Assembly (NCBI GenBank): GCA_016808115.1
Contig: JAEQBH010001144.1
Span: 186,001 to 250,000 of the forward strand
DNA length: 64,000 bases
Direction: 5' to 3'
DNA from: Tetrastigma voinierianum
Lineage: Eukaryota; Streptophyta; Magnoliopsida; Vitales; Vitaceae
Position 1 is the first letter of the stretch. Each line of letters starts with the position of its first letter. Of the stretch, positions 1 to 12,429 are shown piece by piece. A program made the translations under genes and the position numbers. The notes under the pieces are model-generated. The model worked only from the letters and a program-made list of their open reading frames with translations. It had not been told where the DNA came from and ran no database searches.

Positions 1-866
1 GTTTTGGCCACTGAGGTGATATTTGGGGGCACATAGTGCGTCGCCCCAAGAGCGCCGTATCCCCGAGAAGGTCATACCAGATGAGTCGGGAAAGGCTGAA
101 GCCGGGCCGAGATACACGCTCTTTGGGATTACCGGGTACTACAGGAGGTTCATCGAGGACCTCTCCCGATTAGCAGCACCTATGACAAAACTGACTCGAA
201 ATGAGGTCAAGTTTGAGTGGAATGACTGGTGCGAGAAGGCATTCCAGGAGTTAAAGAAGAGGCTCACATCACCCTATTACAGATAGTCCCGCAGAGAGGA
301 CAGTGGGCACATAGTGGGGCCAGATGCCTCAAGTGCCGAGTCAAGCAAGCAGCCGAGAGTGGGTAGCTATGGTTCCTCACAAGGATCTGAGAATTACTCC
401 TATGCACAATACGGAGTCATGGCCGTAGTCTCGCCTCAAGAATTGGCAGCCAATTATTTCAGGGATGTGAGCATTTTCAGATGTATCTGCATCACAAAAG
501 TCCGTACACTTCGACCTCAATACGAGGCAATGATGGGAGGGATGGAGTTCAGAGGATTACGACTTCACTTTGCATTTACCATCCCGGTAAGGAAATGTGG
601 TGGTCACACACCACTGAAAGCCGCAAGAATATCAAGGCGATAGCTTCCCGGAGCTGCTGGGATGCCTCGAGGACTCCGTGACAGCCGGCCACAATGAGCA
701 AAGCTCAAGGTACGCTGGGGAGTTTAGTAGCTACACCGTCTTTACCGGGAAAGGTGAGTGATTAAGTCCCGTGACAGACTCGTAGATAGCCCATCGTGAT
801 CTGTGGGAGGTCGAGCACAGTGCATGCAGGACTCAGACCATCCACATACGGGTAGTCTTCTAGATA
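1..866 (+). pseudogene. TE1 pol fragment: end of reverse transcriptase, RNase H (Tekay/Del type)
   Basis: This is the left-hand piece of a Ty3/gypsy polyprotein. The frame at 23-286 reads through the RT-RNase H connection with YYRRFIEDLSRLAAPMTKLT and FEWNDWCEKAFQELKKRL, which are diagnostic of plant gypsy pol. From about 314 to 700 the RNase H domain can be followed only by changing frame: a SYAQYGVMAVVS-like stretch stands where families have YPTHDLELAAVVFA, then a DYDFTLH remnant at about 560. The match fades near 866, where the LTR of TE2 starts. The reading resumes at 19,480. The 5' part of pol, gag and the 5' LTR must lie left of the window. Frameshifts and stops make it non-functional. 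Confidence 0.85.
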
Positions 867-3177
867 TGCGACACCCCAAATCGGGGGTCCGTTGACAACC
901 CACAACCCAGACACTGTGGATGCTCCAAGTTACCTAACACCACCACGAAAATCGGCGTAGTCTTCTTGTAACGGGGAGCTCACCATGTATAAGGCAACTG
1001 GTCCAATAATCAACAATGACCACATGTGGTCTATATGCATGCCAGAAAATAATGGCCACTAAATTCCAACATCAATACTCAACATTATGTCTACATGACT
1101 ATAAACCTCATAGTCCATAAGAGGCCAATTACATCACTCTTATACAAATATCATAACCCATATATATTTACAAAATATATATTAAACCATAATCCGGCTT
1201 TCTTCATATGTGCGGTCCCGAATGCGAGTCACCATTCGCACCTGACCAGACCGAAGGGGGTCCTACCGAATGGGTGAGCAAAGCCCAAGAGTGTAATCTC
1301 TGCCAAGGGCTACTCCCACCTAAGTGCACATGCAATGGTCACATAATCAAACACACATCCAAGTAAATACATACACATGTTCACCGAATGTCTACATGCC
1401 ATGAACGAGACCCGACTCACCATGCCCCATGTACCGAGCTCGTCTACTCCATCACTCCACACCCCAATGAGTAACATATTCCAGTCACCAATCAATTTGG
1501 CTCAGCATGTATACGCCCAATTCAGACAACTATCACCGGTATTACCAATGACCCAAGTATCGAGCCCTCACCAGCTCCATTACCCAATGCAAGTGTCAAT
1601 GGGCAACAAATCCCAAGTTAATCCCGACCTCATCACACACAACCCAAGTCTATGTGTTAAACATGACCGCGGTGTCTTCTTTGGGTAAATATAACTTTTC
1701 GCGATACCGCAGTCTCTTCTCTTACACCCATAGAGAACTATGAAATTGCGAGTCTCTTACACCCATACACCTCGAGTTCTCACTGACTCCCTCAAACATG
1801 CATTCTGTCATGAATGAAAACCATTTCCAAATAAAGGTATTTGTTTTTAACCGTGGACAACCCTCCGATATAAATAGTGGACCAACTCCGATAATCTATT
1901 TTATGGACAACCCTCCGATGTATATCAATTGAGCGGGGCTCAGGGCGATTGATATTATAGGACAACCATCCGGGCTATATCTCAAATTTGGGCGAACTCG
2001 ATGGTCGATATTATATGGACAACCCTCGGAGTGTTGTAGTGGACACATTCCGATATGTATCGTTTGATCGCCTCAGAACAATTCTCTCGAAACCACCTCC
2101 GTGCTCTGCGCTCTTATTATTCTGGGTGTCAGTGCATATGAAATTCAATGACATTTCCATTTTCTAGCAACCATTGGAAGGCTCGCTTGGGCGATTTCTC
2201 TTATTAATCGACCCCTTTGTCAACACCTATGCGGTGTTGATCCTAACTAGATAATGCCCACGACACACCATCAAACAACTAACACGGAGTGTCAATCTCA
2301 GTATGCACTCACTAATTTCTAGGTTGCCGAGTGCATATGGAATGCACATAAATTCAAACACATTCATGCTAATTTATTCACATGCATATATATTAACATA
2401 ATTAAATCACATAATAAAACATGTTATGCGGAAATTCACGATAATTCTACAAAGAATTAGCTCATGTTTGATAACAAACTCTGTTGTTCATTAGTTCTTT
2501 GACATATATCTGTTCTGTAATAATACACAAAATGGCCCAAATCTCGGACCCGTATAAAGCAGGGCACCTCTTGTTCCCGCCGGGTTCCATCACTTAGAAT
2601 AAGGCATTTTAAACACACCCTGAAACTTAGAGACATCATTCTGGGAGCTAAAGCCAAAAACCTCGACACAGTCAGGAATTTGCACAGAAAATAGTCCCGA
2701 AAATTCTATCATGACTGTCTAAAAACAGTCTCGAAAATTCAGCCCGGAATTGTGGGAAGCAGTGCGAAATTCGGCGACGTGAAAACGGTCGAAATTCCTC
2801 AAAAATTCTACTTTCAAATTCGGTGGGGATTAAATTTAAGACTTTCCCATTTCTCAGCCCACGAGAATTCAAACCATTAAATATCATTAGGCTGAAAATA
2901 ACACCGTAGGAAAATTCCCTACCTGCGTGGAGTTTGATAAACTCACGAATTTTTTGGTGTGTTTTGTGGCTCTCGCATCGCGTGAGTCAACTTTGTATGA
3001 TCAGGCGAAAACGTGGATCGATTTTCATAGATACAGAAAAGAAGCTTGAAGAAAAGAAAAAAATTAAAAAATTATTCTCTCTCCCATCCTCTTCCTCCGA
3101 AGCCCTCCCCTTTTACGATTTTCCTTTTATTATTATTATAATATTACTCTTATTATTATTATTATTATTATTATTGA

Positions 3178-3213
<36 letters not shown>

Positions 3214-3576
3214 CCATCTGCATTTTGAATAAAATGGTTCACTCCTTGCTTCATTAGTCACAGTTTTTACCGAGAAGCAATTTATTTCTTTTGGAGTTTC
3301 AGCACATTTTAAATGAACTTGGCTTTGAGGCCATTTCACGACTTACGAAATTTTTGTAAAAATCTGATCTTGAGTCAGCGAAATATCACCAGAAAATCGT
3401 AAAATATTTTGATTGTCTCGAGTCGTGAAACTTTTACGGGTTGCTTGCTTGCTAGATTTCGCGGGCAGAGTTATGGCCTTGATCAGTTTCATTATCGAGA
3501 TATGAGGAATTTTGGGTTTTCAGCCAGAAATTACCATTTACCATTTTCGAGAAAAATTGAATTTTCGGGTTTTACA
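867..3576 (-). repeat. TE2 3' LTR (2.71 kb)
   Basis: Read on the minus strand, the LTR starts with TGTAAAACCCG at 3576, right after a purine tract, and ends at about 867. It aligns in order with 5112-7040 and 18,780-19,479. Shared landmarks include the stretch around 1140-1330 versus 5365-5580, the TGGACAACCCTCCGATG-type phrases at 1850-2000 versus 6060-6240, and the AGAAAAGAAAAAAATTAAAAA tract next to a TTA microsatellite at 3050-3210 versus 18,840-19,085. No coding sequence is supported inside it. The copies differ by many small indels, so TE2 is old or the consensus is poor. Confidence 0.85.
3124..3215. repeat. TTA/ATT microsatellite inside TE2 3' LTR
   Basis: This is an interrupted run of TTA/ATT trinucleotides. 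It creates spurious poly-leucine and poly-isoleucine frames on the two strands. The same tract, longer, occurs at the matching place in the 5' LTR (18,933-19,087), so it was part of the LTR before insertion. Confidence 0.95.
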
Positions 3577-3589
3577 TTATCCCCCTTAA
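3577..3589 (-). other. TE2 polypurine tract
   Basis: On the minus strand a run ending AAGGGGGATAA lies directly before the LTR start TGTAAAACCCG. It follows GGGACGAAATTCTATT, the usual sequence before the 3' LTR in Tekay/Del elements. This sets both the strand and the LTR boundary. Confidence 0.8.
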
Positions 3590-3834
3590 TAGAATTTCGT
3601 CCCAAAGTTCAACGCACATCGATCCTGCATGCATATCACACAACTACAACTCAAAGCGAGTGTCGGGTATGATAACACTGCCTCGAGTCACAATCACTTG
3701 ACAACTTGGAGTAAGGTTTGTCAACTCATCCGTGTCAGAATGACATCCAAAACCCGATATGTCTACTTATATCGACCAGCTCTCACCACTAGATCCTAGG
3801 AAGTACTCATACAATTGCTTTTCCTAAGGACCTT

Positions 3835-4683
3835 AACCTCTAAGCGAACTCAAAAGGCTGAAGATCCTCCTTTCTCTTCCAACCAGGCACCGTCTGCCAG
3901 GAATGCCTTGTGAGTCCTCGATCTCTCGTGACCGGAGGCGATAAGACCATGGGGAGTCCGTAAGCTGTAGGTGAATTTGAATCTTGCCTCCCACGAATGG
4001 ATAACTTCAGTCCATTCTCAAATCTTATGACCTTGGCCATATCTGTGGCCACATAGTCATCACCAAAATGTGCCAACTCAATGAATCTGTCCATGTACTC
4101 CATCACTGTCATCGTTCCCTGCCTCAGCTCTAAGAACTCTTAGGTCTTTTAATGTCTAGCAGTGGCCGAAAAATATTTGCTCATAAAGAGCTCATGGAAC
4201 TCTGCCCAAGTCATTGCCTCTAAATCACTAAGGGGTCTTGCTTGATCCCGCCACACTTTGGGACTCACCCTACAGCTAGACCTTGACTAACGATCTTGGC
4301 TGCATTGAAGGTATTATCCATAGCCTCCAATACATTCTCAATCTTAGGAACCAATGGTCTACCACCGTGGTCCCTCCCACATAAGCATTACGGGGATGAT
4401 GTGCCTTAAATCTCACGGAGGTTACTCGGACCTCCACGACTACAGCTTGCACTAGCATGCTGTGGCGGCCGGTACCTTGGCGACCTCGGCAAAGGCCCCT
4501 GCGGTCAAATGCGGGTGGTGCCCGGCTGGCACCTCGTGGGCGACCTCGTCGGCCTTGGCCTCGACTTGCCATACACATGTCAAGCGACGACAAACTTTAT
4601 CTAATATCATTTCGATCGAACTAATGGCGCAGCTGCCAATTACTAATAGACTTAACAACCATGAGGCGACATGTTCATGCTAA
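3835..4683 (-). pseudogene. TE2 gag remnant
   Basis: This is the degenerate retrotransposon gag (capsid) of TE2. The frame at 3840-4112 begins MTVMEYMDRFIELAHFGDD and continues KVIRFENGLKLSIRG, the conserved 'T-V-EY--F-EL--F ... RFE-GL---IR' block of plant gypsy gag. Upstream on the same strand, across several frames (4112-4593), the expected order is seen: an arginine/proline-rich start, then a VRFKAHHP segment matching 'F--HNPP-Y-G', then LENVLEAMD-like and MSKYF-like words. No zinc knuckle, protease or RT is found between here and the PPT. Several frame changes and stops make it a pseudogene. Confidence 0.8.
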
Positions 4684-5111
4684 AGTAGTGCTACTTGCCA
4701 ACCAATCCTTTTATTTATTTCAATAAAATTCAACACTTTCGAGTTCATTTCGTTTCGAACCCAGGTTAGTTCCTAACCTTAGCATTCACTTTTTTTCCTA
4801 TATACATTATGTCATGTTTTTTCCGACCTTACTTGTCATTTCCATATACATCACTCCTCGTGTATAAGTTTTCCACGCAATGTGTAACACACAATCACAC
4901 AATCACAAACATGGAACACATATCTGAACACAACACGAAACACACCATACATGCAGTGGTCTAAATCCGTCTCATAAACAACTAGGTATTCGTGTACCTA
5001 AACTTCGATAGCAAGCTATGACGCTAGTATCAATTTAACCACAATAGCAATGGCCTAAGCCCATGTCCCTCAAGCCCTAGGTAGTAGTATACCTATGCTC
5101 TGATACCAAGA
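4684..5111 (-). other. TE2 leader with primer binding site (PBS 5097-5108)
   Basis: The minus strand reads TGGTATCAGAGC at 5108-5097, the standard initiator-tRNA-Met primer site, three bases from the end of the 5' LTR. The rest of the stretch to the gag start is non-coding leader; I see nothing else in it. Confidence 0.85.
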
Positions 5112-7170
5112 TGTGGCCCAGCCCAGGTCGGGTTGACAGCAGATCAACCCGCCCGAATACTCGTGGATCTCGGGTTGCAGACACCACTCACAAAAAATCG
5201 GGCGAGTCTCCTTTGTGCGGGGCTCTGCGAGTACAACTTTGTCCCAGTAATCAGCCAATGACCACACGGGTGCACATGCGAAGCAAAATAATGGCCACTT
5301 GGGCTACTCCATCCTCGACATATATAAGCACATGGCCCATAAAACCATAATTCATAGGGTTTAATTACATCACTCTTTATACAAATAGTACAACCCATAT
5401 ATGTTTTAAAATATATATTAAAGCCACAATCCGGCTTTCTTCTGTATGTGCGAGTCACGAATGCAGTATCGATGTGCACGTTTATACACGAAAGGGGGTC
5501 CTGGCCCGGAGTAAGCAAAGAGAAAACCCGGTAGTGATAATCTCCCTACAAGGGGCTGCTCCCACCTAAGTGCACACGCAATGGTATATAATCAAACACA
5601 CATCCAAAGTGCAACACTACACATGTCTACCTGAATGCACATGCGCCATGAATGAGACTCGGCATCACCATGCCCCGACAGCTCACCCCGGCTCCATCAC
5701 TCAATATTCCATTGAGTATTATATCTCGAATCACTCACCGACTCGTCTCACATGCATATGCCAGTCCGGTGACAACCAGTTACCGTATTAATTAATGACC
5801 CGTATCGAGCTCCTCACCGCCCATTACTCTAATGCAAGTCAATGGCAACAACCTGTTAACTTTAATTCATCACACACCAAGTCTATGTGATAAACATGAC
5901 CGTAAAATTCGGGAAACATAACTTTGCGATACCGCAAGTCTCTACACCCATAGAGAGAACCATATGATACCGCAGTCTCAGCACCATACGCCGAGTTCAC
6001 CCACTCTCAAACATGCATTCTCGCCATAAAGGAAAACCATTTCCAAACAAAGGTATTTGTTTTAACCGTGGCCAACCCGGCTATAAATAGTGGACTCCAC
6101 CCGATGCCATTATTTGTGGACATCCTACGATGTATATCTATCGCGATCTCACGACATTGATAGCTATAGTGGACAACCCTTCGATCGAGCAATCGCGCAC
6201 TGGCGATTGGACATATTATAGTGGACAACCCTCCGATGTCAGAGGAATAATATCTGATAAATATTGTTGGTCAACCCTCCAATGTAATTCTCTCAAGAAA
6301 CCACCTCATGCTCTCACTCCTATTGTTCTAGGGTGCGCTGCATACAAAATGCAATGAGCTATTTGTTTAACCTCGTGGCGACTCATTTGGACGTTGTCTT
6401 ATTAATCAATCCCACTAATCAACACCCCACGCGGTGTCGATCCACACAACTGCGGTGAACACCCACGACAGCACCATCAAACACCTAACACAAGAACAAA
6501 CACCCCAACTTAAGTGCACTCACACTCCAGCCTCTAGGTTATCCCGGGGCATATGGAATGCATGATGCCAATTCAAAACACATTCATGCTAATATATTCA
6601 AGAAGGGATATATATTAACATAACGCTCCTTCCCTTCCTCGCCTCCTCCTCCTCCCCAACACACAAACACGCTTCACAAAAATCTCACAATCAATTACAC
6701 CAAATAGCTTCCGGTGTGGCTATCATCGAAACACAAGCAATTCACTTAATTGCTCAACCATACATTTTCTAGTATTAACACACAAATGGCCCAAATCTCT
6801 GACCATAAAATAAAGTAACTTTAATCCTTTCACGCTTCATCACCGGTCATCGCATACCAGTAAAACACACCATGCAACCAAGATAGATCGCGGCCCTAGA
6901 GCAAAGCCAAACTCAATATGTCCGGACTACTCGAAATAGTCCTTCCGAATTTGTGATAGGATCGTTTGAAAATAGCTCTAAAATTCAAATAACTATCCGT
7001 AATATCTCACCAGTTCAACTGCTCGAAAATAGTCCCGGTGTGGTCTTCACACTGGGCCTAGGTTATGATCGAAACGATCTTCATTTACCTACTAGTTTCA
7101 GTCAGCAATCTGCGAACGACGTAGGTACACTTGTCAGTTTGACGAACTCGCATTTGTCCACGATTTACAA
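5112..7170 (-). repeat. TE2 5' LTR, proximal part
   Basis: It matches the 3' LTR from its PBS-side end (5112) to at least 7040, then the match fades. Shared words include ACAATCCGGCTTTCTTC, GCACACGCAATGG-like and AATGGCCCAAATCTC. The remaining 0.75 kb reappears at 18,724, so the LTR is interrupted by TE3. The break is near 7170 but could lie anywhere in 7040-7260, because neither LTR family is clear there. Confidence 0.8.
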
Positions 7171-8395
7171 CTGCATTATAATCATATTCTGCATTCCTTT
7201 ACCGCGCTATGACGTAATTTACGTTTAGACGACTGATTTCAGTGTTCTAGCACGGCATCGATACGTGAGCGTTGAAGCAGTCGGGCGCAGCCGGTAGCGA
7301 GGCGCGGGGCGGTCGCCACGTCGCACTTCAACGTTCGCGCTCACCGCCGCGACGCCCCGGCCGCCACGACGCCGGAGTCAACAATGCGTATCAACAAGTA
7401 GAAACGTCAGACGTCCCACCGCGGACGCCCTCAACGCCGCGACGCTTCAACGCTTCGCTGACGCTATAAACGCCAGCGCGACGTCAACCCCGCCAGATCC
7501 ATCCTCATCATTTAAAAAGTAATAAATGGCACTGGGATCGTGGAGAGCGACTTCAAGTAAGGTACGGAATTCCAGAGCAGAGTGACACACTCAGTGAAGT
7601 GCCCTGGATTTTGCATCGTTTCATTGTTGATATTTTTTGGATATTAGAATGATAAGTTTTAATACTAAACATTTTTCATCTTCTCATCCGCATGTTCTAG
7701 ACTATTTGTGGGGTTGCATTGAACCCCCTCGTTATACGCCGATGGATTAAAGCTCGACTTTATATTATTCAATGTTATCAATTTGTTGCATCTACTCTAT
7801 ATCTGTATTTCAATTATATGATAATGTCTGGCCAACATTAGCATAATCACACTGGAGATCCGAGATTCGAGATATGAGGGTATTCAGGGATTCATAGAGT
7901 AGCTCTTCAGCCGATTCTCGTTAATAGAAATAGTGGCAGTATTTCCGTTAACATTTAAGCATTTCGGAATACCGAAGTCGGATAGAGATATACCTCGATT
8001 CTATTCACTCAGGGTGATATACCTCGAGAGAGGATATCTCTCATAGAGGTAAGATCACCGCTTATCGATATATTGTAAATATAATACAATAATATCTTTA
8101 GAAAATTAATCCATCAATCACGATGGGAGATATAACCTCTAGGGCCTCCCAATACGCACCATTAGAAATCAATAGCTATCAAATTTCACATTAATTTTTA
8201 AATTCTTCCTAGAACTGAATATCTATCTCAGATATCTATCTAAAAAGCAGAACCTTTGTAGTCATCACACATGTCCTGGATCGATATATCCGTGCAGCTC
8301 ACGAAAGTACACATTATATTACTCGCTGGGGCGCTGCACACTTTCTCACATACAACATATATGCAGATTTTACAATAATCGCTTCCCATTTGTCA
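7170..8395 (+). repeat. TE3 5' LTR
   Basis: It aligns with 17,483-18,723. Landmarks are GCCGCGACGCCCCGGCCGCC (7348 region versus 17,704 region), the GAGTCAACAATGCGT word, GGAATTC-AGAGCAGA, the GATATTAGAATGAT stretch, ATGCCGATGGATTAAA and GATAATGTCTGGCCAA. It ends TGTCA at 8395. The start is uncertain by about 100 bp; a diverged CGCGC...TTACGTTTA...ACTGATTT block at 7203-7245 still matches the 3' copy. Confidence 0.75.
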
Positions 8396-8401
8396 AGTTT
8401 T

Positions 8402-8419
8402 TGGCGCCTGCCTGGGACA
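8402..8419 (+). other. TE3 primer binding site (tRNA-Asp-like)
   Basis: TGGCGCCTGCCTGGGACA follows a TTTT run just after the LTR end. It resembles the TGGCGCCGTTGCCGGGGA site used by Athila elements (complementary to the tRNA-Asp 3' end), with small changes in the middle. Confidence 0.75.
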
Positions 8420-10189
8420 GTTTAGATTGGATATAGAGAATTAAGCAAATAGATATTACCCTCGAATTTTTCGCTTTGCTCGCTTTTACGCGCCGGTAAT
8501 TTGGTCGCTGGTTCACTGTGTGTTATCATAGTTGTAGGTCAGCAAGTACACACATCGAGATCAAATTAACCAACACTTGTGTTCAACTCAGAGTTGCAAT
8601 CCCTACAAGCGTATTGCGCCGGTAAACGTAGAATGTAATGATTAAAATCAATAATCATGGAAAACACCGAAGAACAAAAATTGAATTGAACATCGAATCC
8701 ACGTAGAGGTCAATGGGAACTGCTGTAGTGAATCAAGCGCCCAAAGCATGAGTACTACCGAATGATCTCTTCGGGCGCTATTAGACGAAGCTCCTCGTGT
8801 TACCACCAACTGTTGTTCGTGACATAAAGACAACTACAAGGGTCACCACTAGATTCAACATCACTACATGGAACGACAGGCAAAATTTCTCGACCTGTAA
8901 GTTCTTCCCACTTCAAAATTGCACAACTAGTGCAAGAGAGATCAATAATGCTTTGACAACTAGAGGGAGAACCCGCGTAAGCATGGGAGCCGTATTTTCA
9001 TACCAGCAACCCCAACATATGGAAGTGCCCACACCACCGACTAACCGGGGATGGATGCAAGTCCACACCCTTCTATAATGGGTCCGAGAAATGCAACTCG
9101 AACAATGATTGATGCCTCAAATGAGAGCAATCGATGAAAGAAATCACGCATCTGTGCCTATGAAATCTTAGAAGACGTCGCGACCAACACCAATCGGCCT
9201 AGAGAGAAGGCTGCCACCGTTGAACTGCGTGGTGCGCACCAATGAGGTCCTCAACAACCGGTGAACTGATGTGGTACACAAACGACTAAACTAAATAGGC
9301 AAAGAAGGAACAACAAATGCCATAGTAATTCAATCCTTTGGGAGTTATGAATTTCCTGGAGTTGACAAGATAATAGCACGGAATGTCATCAGAGTCCCCA
9401 CAGAGAGCAGCCCAAGACGTTCGAGTTCAATCTTAATCGCCACCGCCACAGCAGCGGACCGTATTGGGAAACAAAGCTATCGACCAATCGGGCAATACGC
9501 AGGCGCTGAATAATCAACCGTAATAATTTTAATAATCATGGTATGACGTGAATAACGCAACAATATGCCATTAATCAAATGGTGAACCAACCGCTAGAAG
9601 CGGATTTCAGAACAAAGCCCTGTACATGTTAACTTCCCACCGCTTCGCTGAATTGAGACTAAGGCCACTATGCAATATTAGCATGAACTCCGCTTGAATA
9701 ATCTGAAAGTGTTGACAAATAGAAGTTTGAGGCAACAAATGGGAACTAATGGAAAATTTACTCCACAGAGGCAACTGTTCTTACCGAAAGGCCCAAATAA
9801 ACCAAGAAGAGATGGAATGAGTATGTTAAAGTACTCATAGGCTGGAAAGAATTGAAATACATACACAACCCCAACAGAGAATGCTAGAGACTCAGAAGAT
9901 TGGCCCACCGGAGTTAAAGATATGCATGAAAAGAAACAGAGAAATGAACAATGAGAACCCCAATTAAGTTGAAAAAGTGCCACATATTTAAAGGGGTTCT
10001 CATCTACACTATTCTCGGAAGAAGAATAAACCTGATGGCAATCACTAAAATCAAGGAAGTTCAAGTCACATTTAATATCCCACCACGATGCCCATGCATG
10101 CCCGCTATGTAAAATTCGCACATTCCTGGTCCTGTAAAGGTTAGCTAATTTCAAAACAAGTGAACTTAACCCAGGAATGCAAAGTACAT
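8420..10189 (+). pseudogene. TE3 leader and presumed gag region, no readable domain
   Basis: By position this should hold the Athila leader and gag. I could not find a convincing gag motif in any plus frame, and stops are frequent. The longest open frame here runs on the minus strand (9678-10,196, 172 residues, antisense to the element). It has no motif I recognise and no start context that separates it from chance. I treat the stretch as decayed gag. Confidence 0.4.
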
Positions 10190-10700
10190 ATTTCAAAGGC
10201 GGAAGTCGTCAAAGAGGTCAAGTATTCCTGCTAGCTTTCATCATCCTCGTAATCTCATCGGGAACATGCCATTCGGGAGAGCACTATGTGATTTGGGTGC
10301 AAGCATTAATCTTATGCCCTTATCCATTTTCAAGCGTTTGGGATGAGGCCCGCTCCTAATTGTCCAGTCCTCCTCCTATTGCATTCCTTCTTTAAGAATC
10401 CGAGAGGGATAATAGAAGATGTCTTAGTAGTTATTCCAGACAAGTTTATCTTCCAGCATATTTCATTGTTTCTGATATGGAGGAAAGACAAAGTTAAAAT
10501 GGTTAATCTGTAGGTTGGACCAAGTTTCTTGAAACCCTGTGGCAACATTGACAGCTGTGTAGGGAGAAACCCAAACCCGAGAGCACAGATGATGAAGCAG
10601 TTCAATGTTTTAACAGCAAAGGAGACACCCAAACAGAAAGGATACTCAAGTTTCATGGTCGGGGCTTAGTGAGGCTATGTAGTGTCTGGGCCTCCAAAAG
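10190..10700 (+). pseudogene. TE3 aspartic protease remnant
   Basis: The plus strand encodes a TCHFGRALCDLGASINLMPL-like stretch, with DLGAS at 10,290-10,304. This is the catalytic signature of Athila proteases, which have DLGAS where many retroelements have DTGA or DSGA. A KRLGMRPAPN stretch follows, then RGIIEDVLV at about 10,402-10,428, the flap-side motif of the same domain. Between them a frame change is needed, and after 10,430 the match breaks down. The protease would have cut the gag-pol polyprotein; here it is inactive. Confidence 0.85.
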
Positions 10701-11269
10701 TGGTCCTCACCTAATCTTTCTGGGAGACCAGCTCAATGAGAATGAGTCTGAGAACCTGAGCGAAGAGGCAAAAGAATATGTTAAATGGATGGACTCTTTC
10801 TGTGACACAATAGAAGGAAATACCTCCTCGAATCTGCGAAGGAGTTAAAACGCCGGTCCATCGCATCGGAAAGAACCACCCAAGATGAACAAAAACCTCA
10901 CCTACCATCCAACACACTGGGGGTGTAATCTACACTACCCAGTGGATCATTCAAGATCTTGATCCCACTAGAGGAAGGTGAAGTTATTGAGGGTCCTTTC
11001 AGATCACAAACATGCACCTGATGACCTGGGGCTTCATCTAAAAGTGGATTCACTATGTGCATGCAAACATTTTTACTAGAAAATGGACATAAACTGGAAG
11101 CGCAGGAGGTTCGCTTCAATCCGACAACGAAGGAGGTAGCCTCTGAAAGTGCTCTGGGGTTAGACATCAAGTGATTTTCTGATTCCATTTCTGCATACAA
11201 AGGTAATGGTAAGCCCAAGCCTCAAAAGTGTAGCGTCAGCAAAGTGGAGTGAAACAATCTATCATCAGA

Positions 11270-12420
11270 TCTAAAACAATATCTTACCTGCCTAGAACAA
11301 ACAAGCATCGGTGGAGGATTTGTATTGATTATCGAAAGTCGAACAAGGCCACTCGAAAAGATCACTTTCCATTGTCGCTTTAGATCGATGTTTGATCGAC
11401 ATTAGCTTGCTATAATATTATTGCAGCTGGATGGATATTCCATAATCAAATTCACATATGGCCTCTTAAGTGCACCAAGAAAAGACAACATTCACTTTGT
11501 CCAAGTGAGTATTTGTATTCGGCGGATGCCCTTGGTCCTAATGCACCTGGGCACTTTTCTCAACGATGTATGATGGCCATATTCTCCGACATGGTGGAAA
11601 AGACAATCGAGATCTTCATGGATATTCTCTTAATGGAAATTCATTTATTGGCAACCCGTTTAGAAAATCCTTAGAGAGTCATTAGCGGTAAGAGATGTGA
11701 AAAGACCAACTTAGTATCAATTGGGAAGTGCCATTTCCATGGTACAAGAGGGAAAATACGTTCTCGACATCTGGATCTCGCAGCAGAGGGATGCAGGTAG
11801 ATGGGGCGAAGATTGAAGCATTGAAAGTTTCCTCCACCCTCGTCTGTAAAAGGGGATTCGAGTTTTCAAAGCCACGCTGATTCTATAGATGTTCATCAAG
11901 GATTTTCACGCATTGCAAAACTATAGGTCATTGTTTGACCTCCTAGTCCAAAAGGATCCCATTTGAGTTTGATTCGCATGTAATGTTTGTATGTATTCCT
12001 GTTAAAGGATAAGTCGGGTTTCACCAGGGCACCGATTGGCTACCTGATCCTTTGAACTTATGCGTGCGACTTCGCGATTTCGCCACTGGTCAGAACAAAG
12101 GTAAATCGAGAAAATCTTCGTAATCTACTATAACTCAATGATGCTGAACAATTATAATCTCATGTGAGCACCAATCACTGTGCCATTGTTTTTTGGCTAA
12201 TACCAGTCATGTTTATCATAAACAAAAGTAGTGCACACCGATCATTCTGCCATTAAGTAATTGATGACCAAGAGGTGTGATGTAAAACCTAATTAACTGG
12301 TGGTCCTATTGTTGCAAGAATTCAATGAAATTAAAAGACAAGAAAGGCACCGAAAAACCTAGTATGCACCATCTCTCACAGCACTGAAGGGCCGTAGATG
12401 TTCCAGTTGACACTTACCTC
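11270..12420 (+). pseudogene. TE3 reverse transcriptase and RNase H remnant
   Basis: WRICIDYRKSNKATRKDHFP (about 11,307-11,366) is RT block 2-3 of Athila. At 11,400-11,580 the LDGYSG and RRMPFGLCNAPATFQRCM regions survive only as frame-shifted words. At 11,572-11,626 the strand reads MMAIFSDMVEKTIEIFMD followed by isoleucine, so the active-site F/Y-MDD has become FMDI. RNase H from about 11,900 to 12,420 is too decayed to map motif by motif. The loss of a catalytic aspartate plus frameshifts rule out activity. Confidence 0.8.
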
Positions 12421-12429
12421 CCCATTTCA

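Noticed and set aside
1377..1688. 103-residue frame as a gene
   Set aside because: It lies in the TE2 LTR, and the partner LTR (5112-7170) does not keep the frame open.
2934..3339. Poly-leucine and poly-isoleucine open frames
   Set aside because: They translate the TTA/ATT microsatellite of the TE2 LTR and have no conserved flanks.
5097..5108. tRNA gene fragment
   Set aside because: The tRNA-Met complement is 12 bases long, beside an LTR, and in the right orientation for a primer site. No cloverleaf surrounds it.
8402..8419. tRNA-Asp gene fragment
   Set aside because: Same reasoning: it is a primer site of TE3.
9678..10196. Copia-type integrase leader suggested by a VLCIPGLSSLVLKLANL word
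   Set aside because: The following residues do not continue the copia pattern and no other copia motif is nearby.
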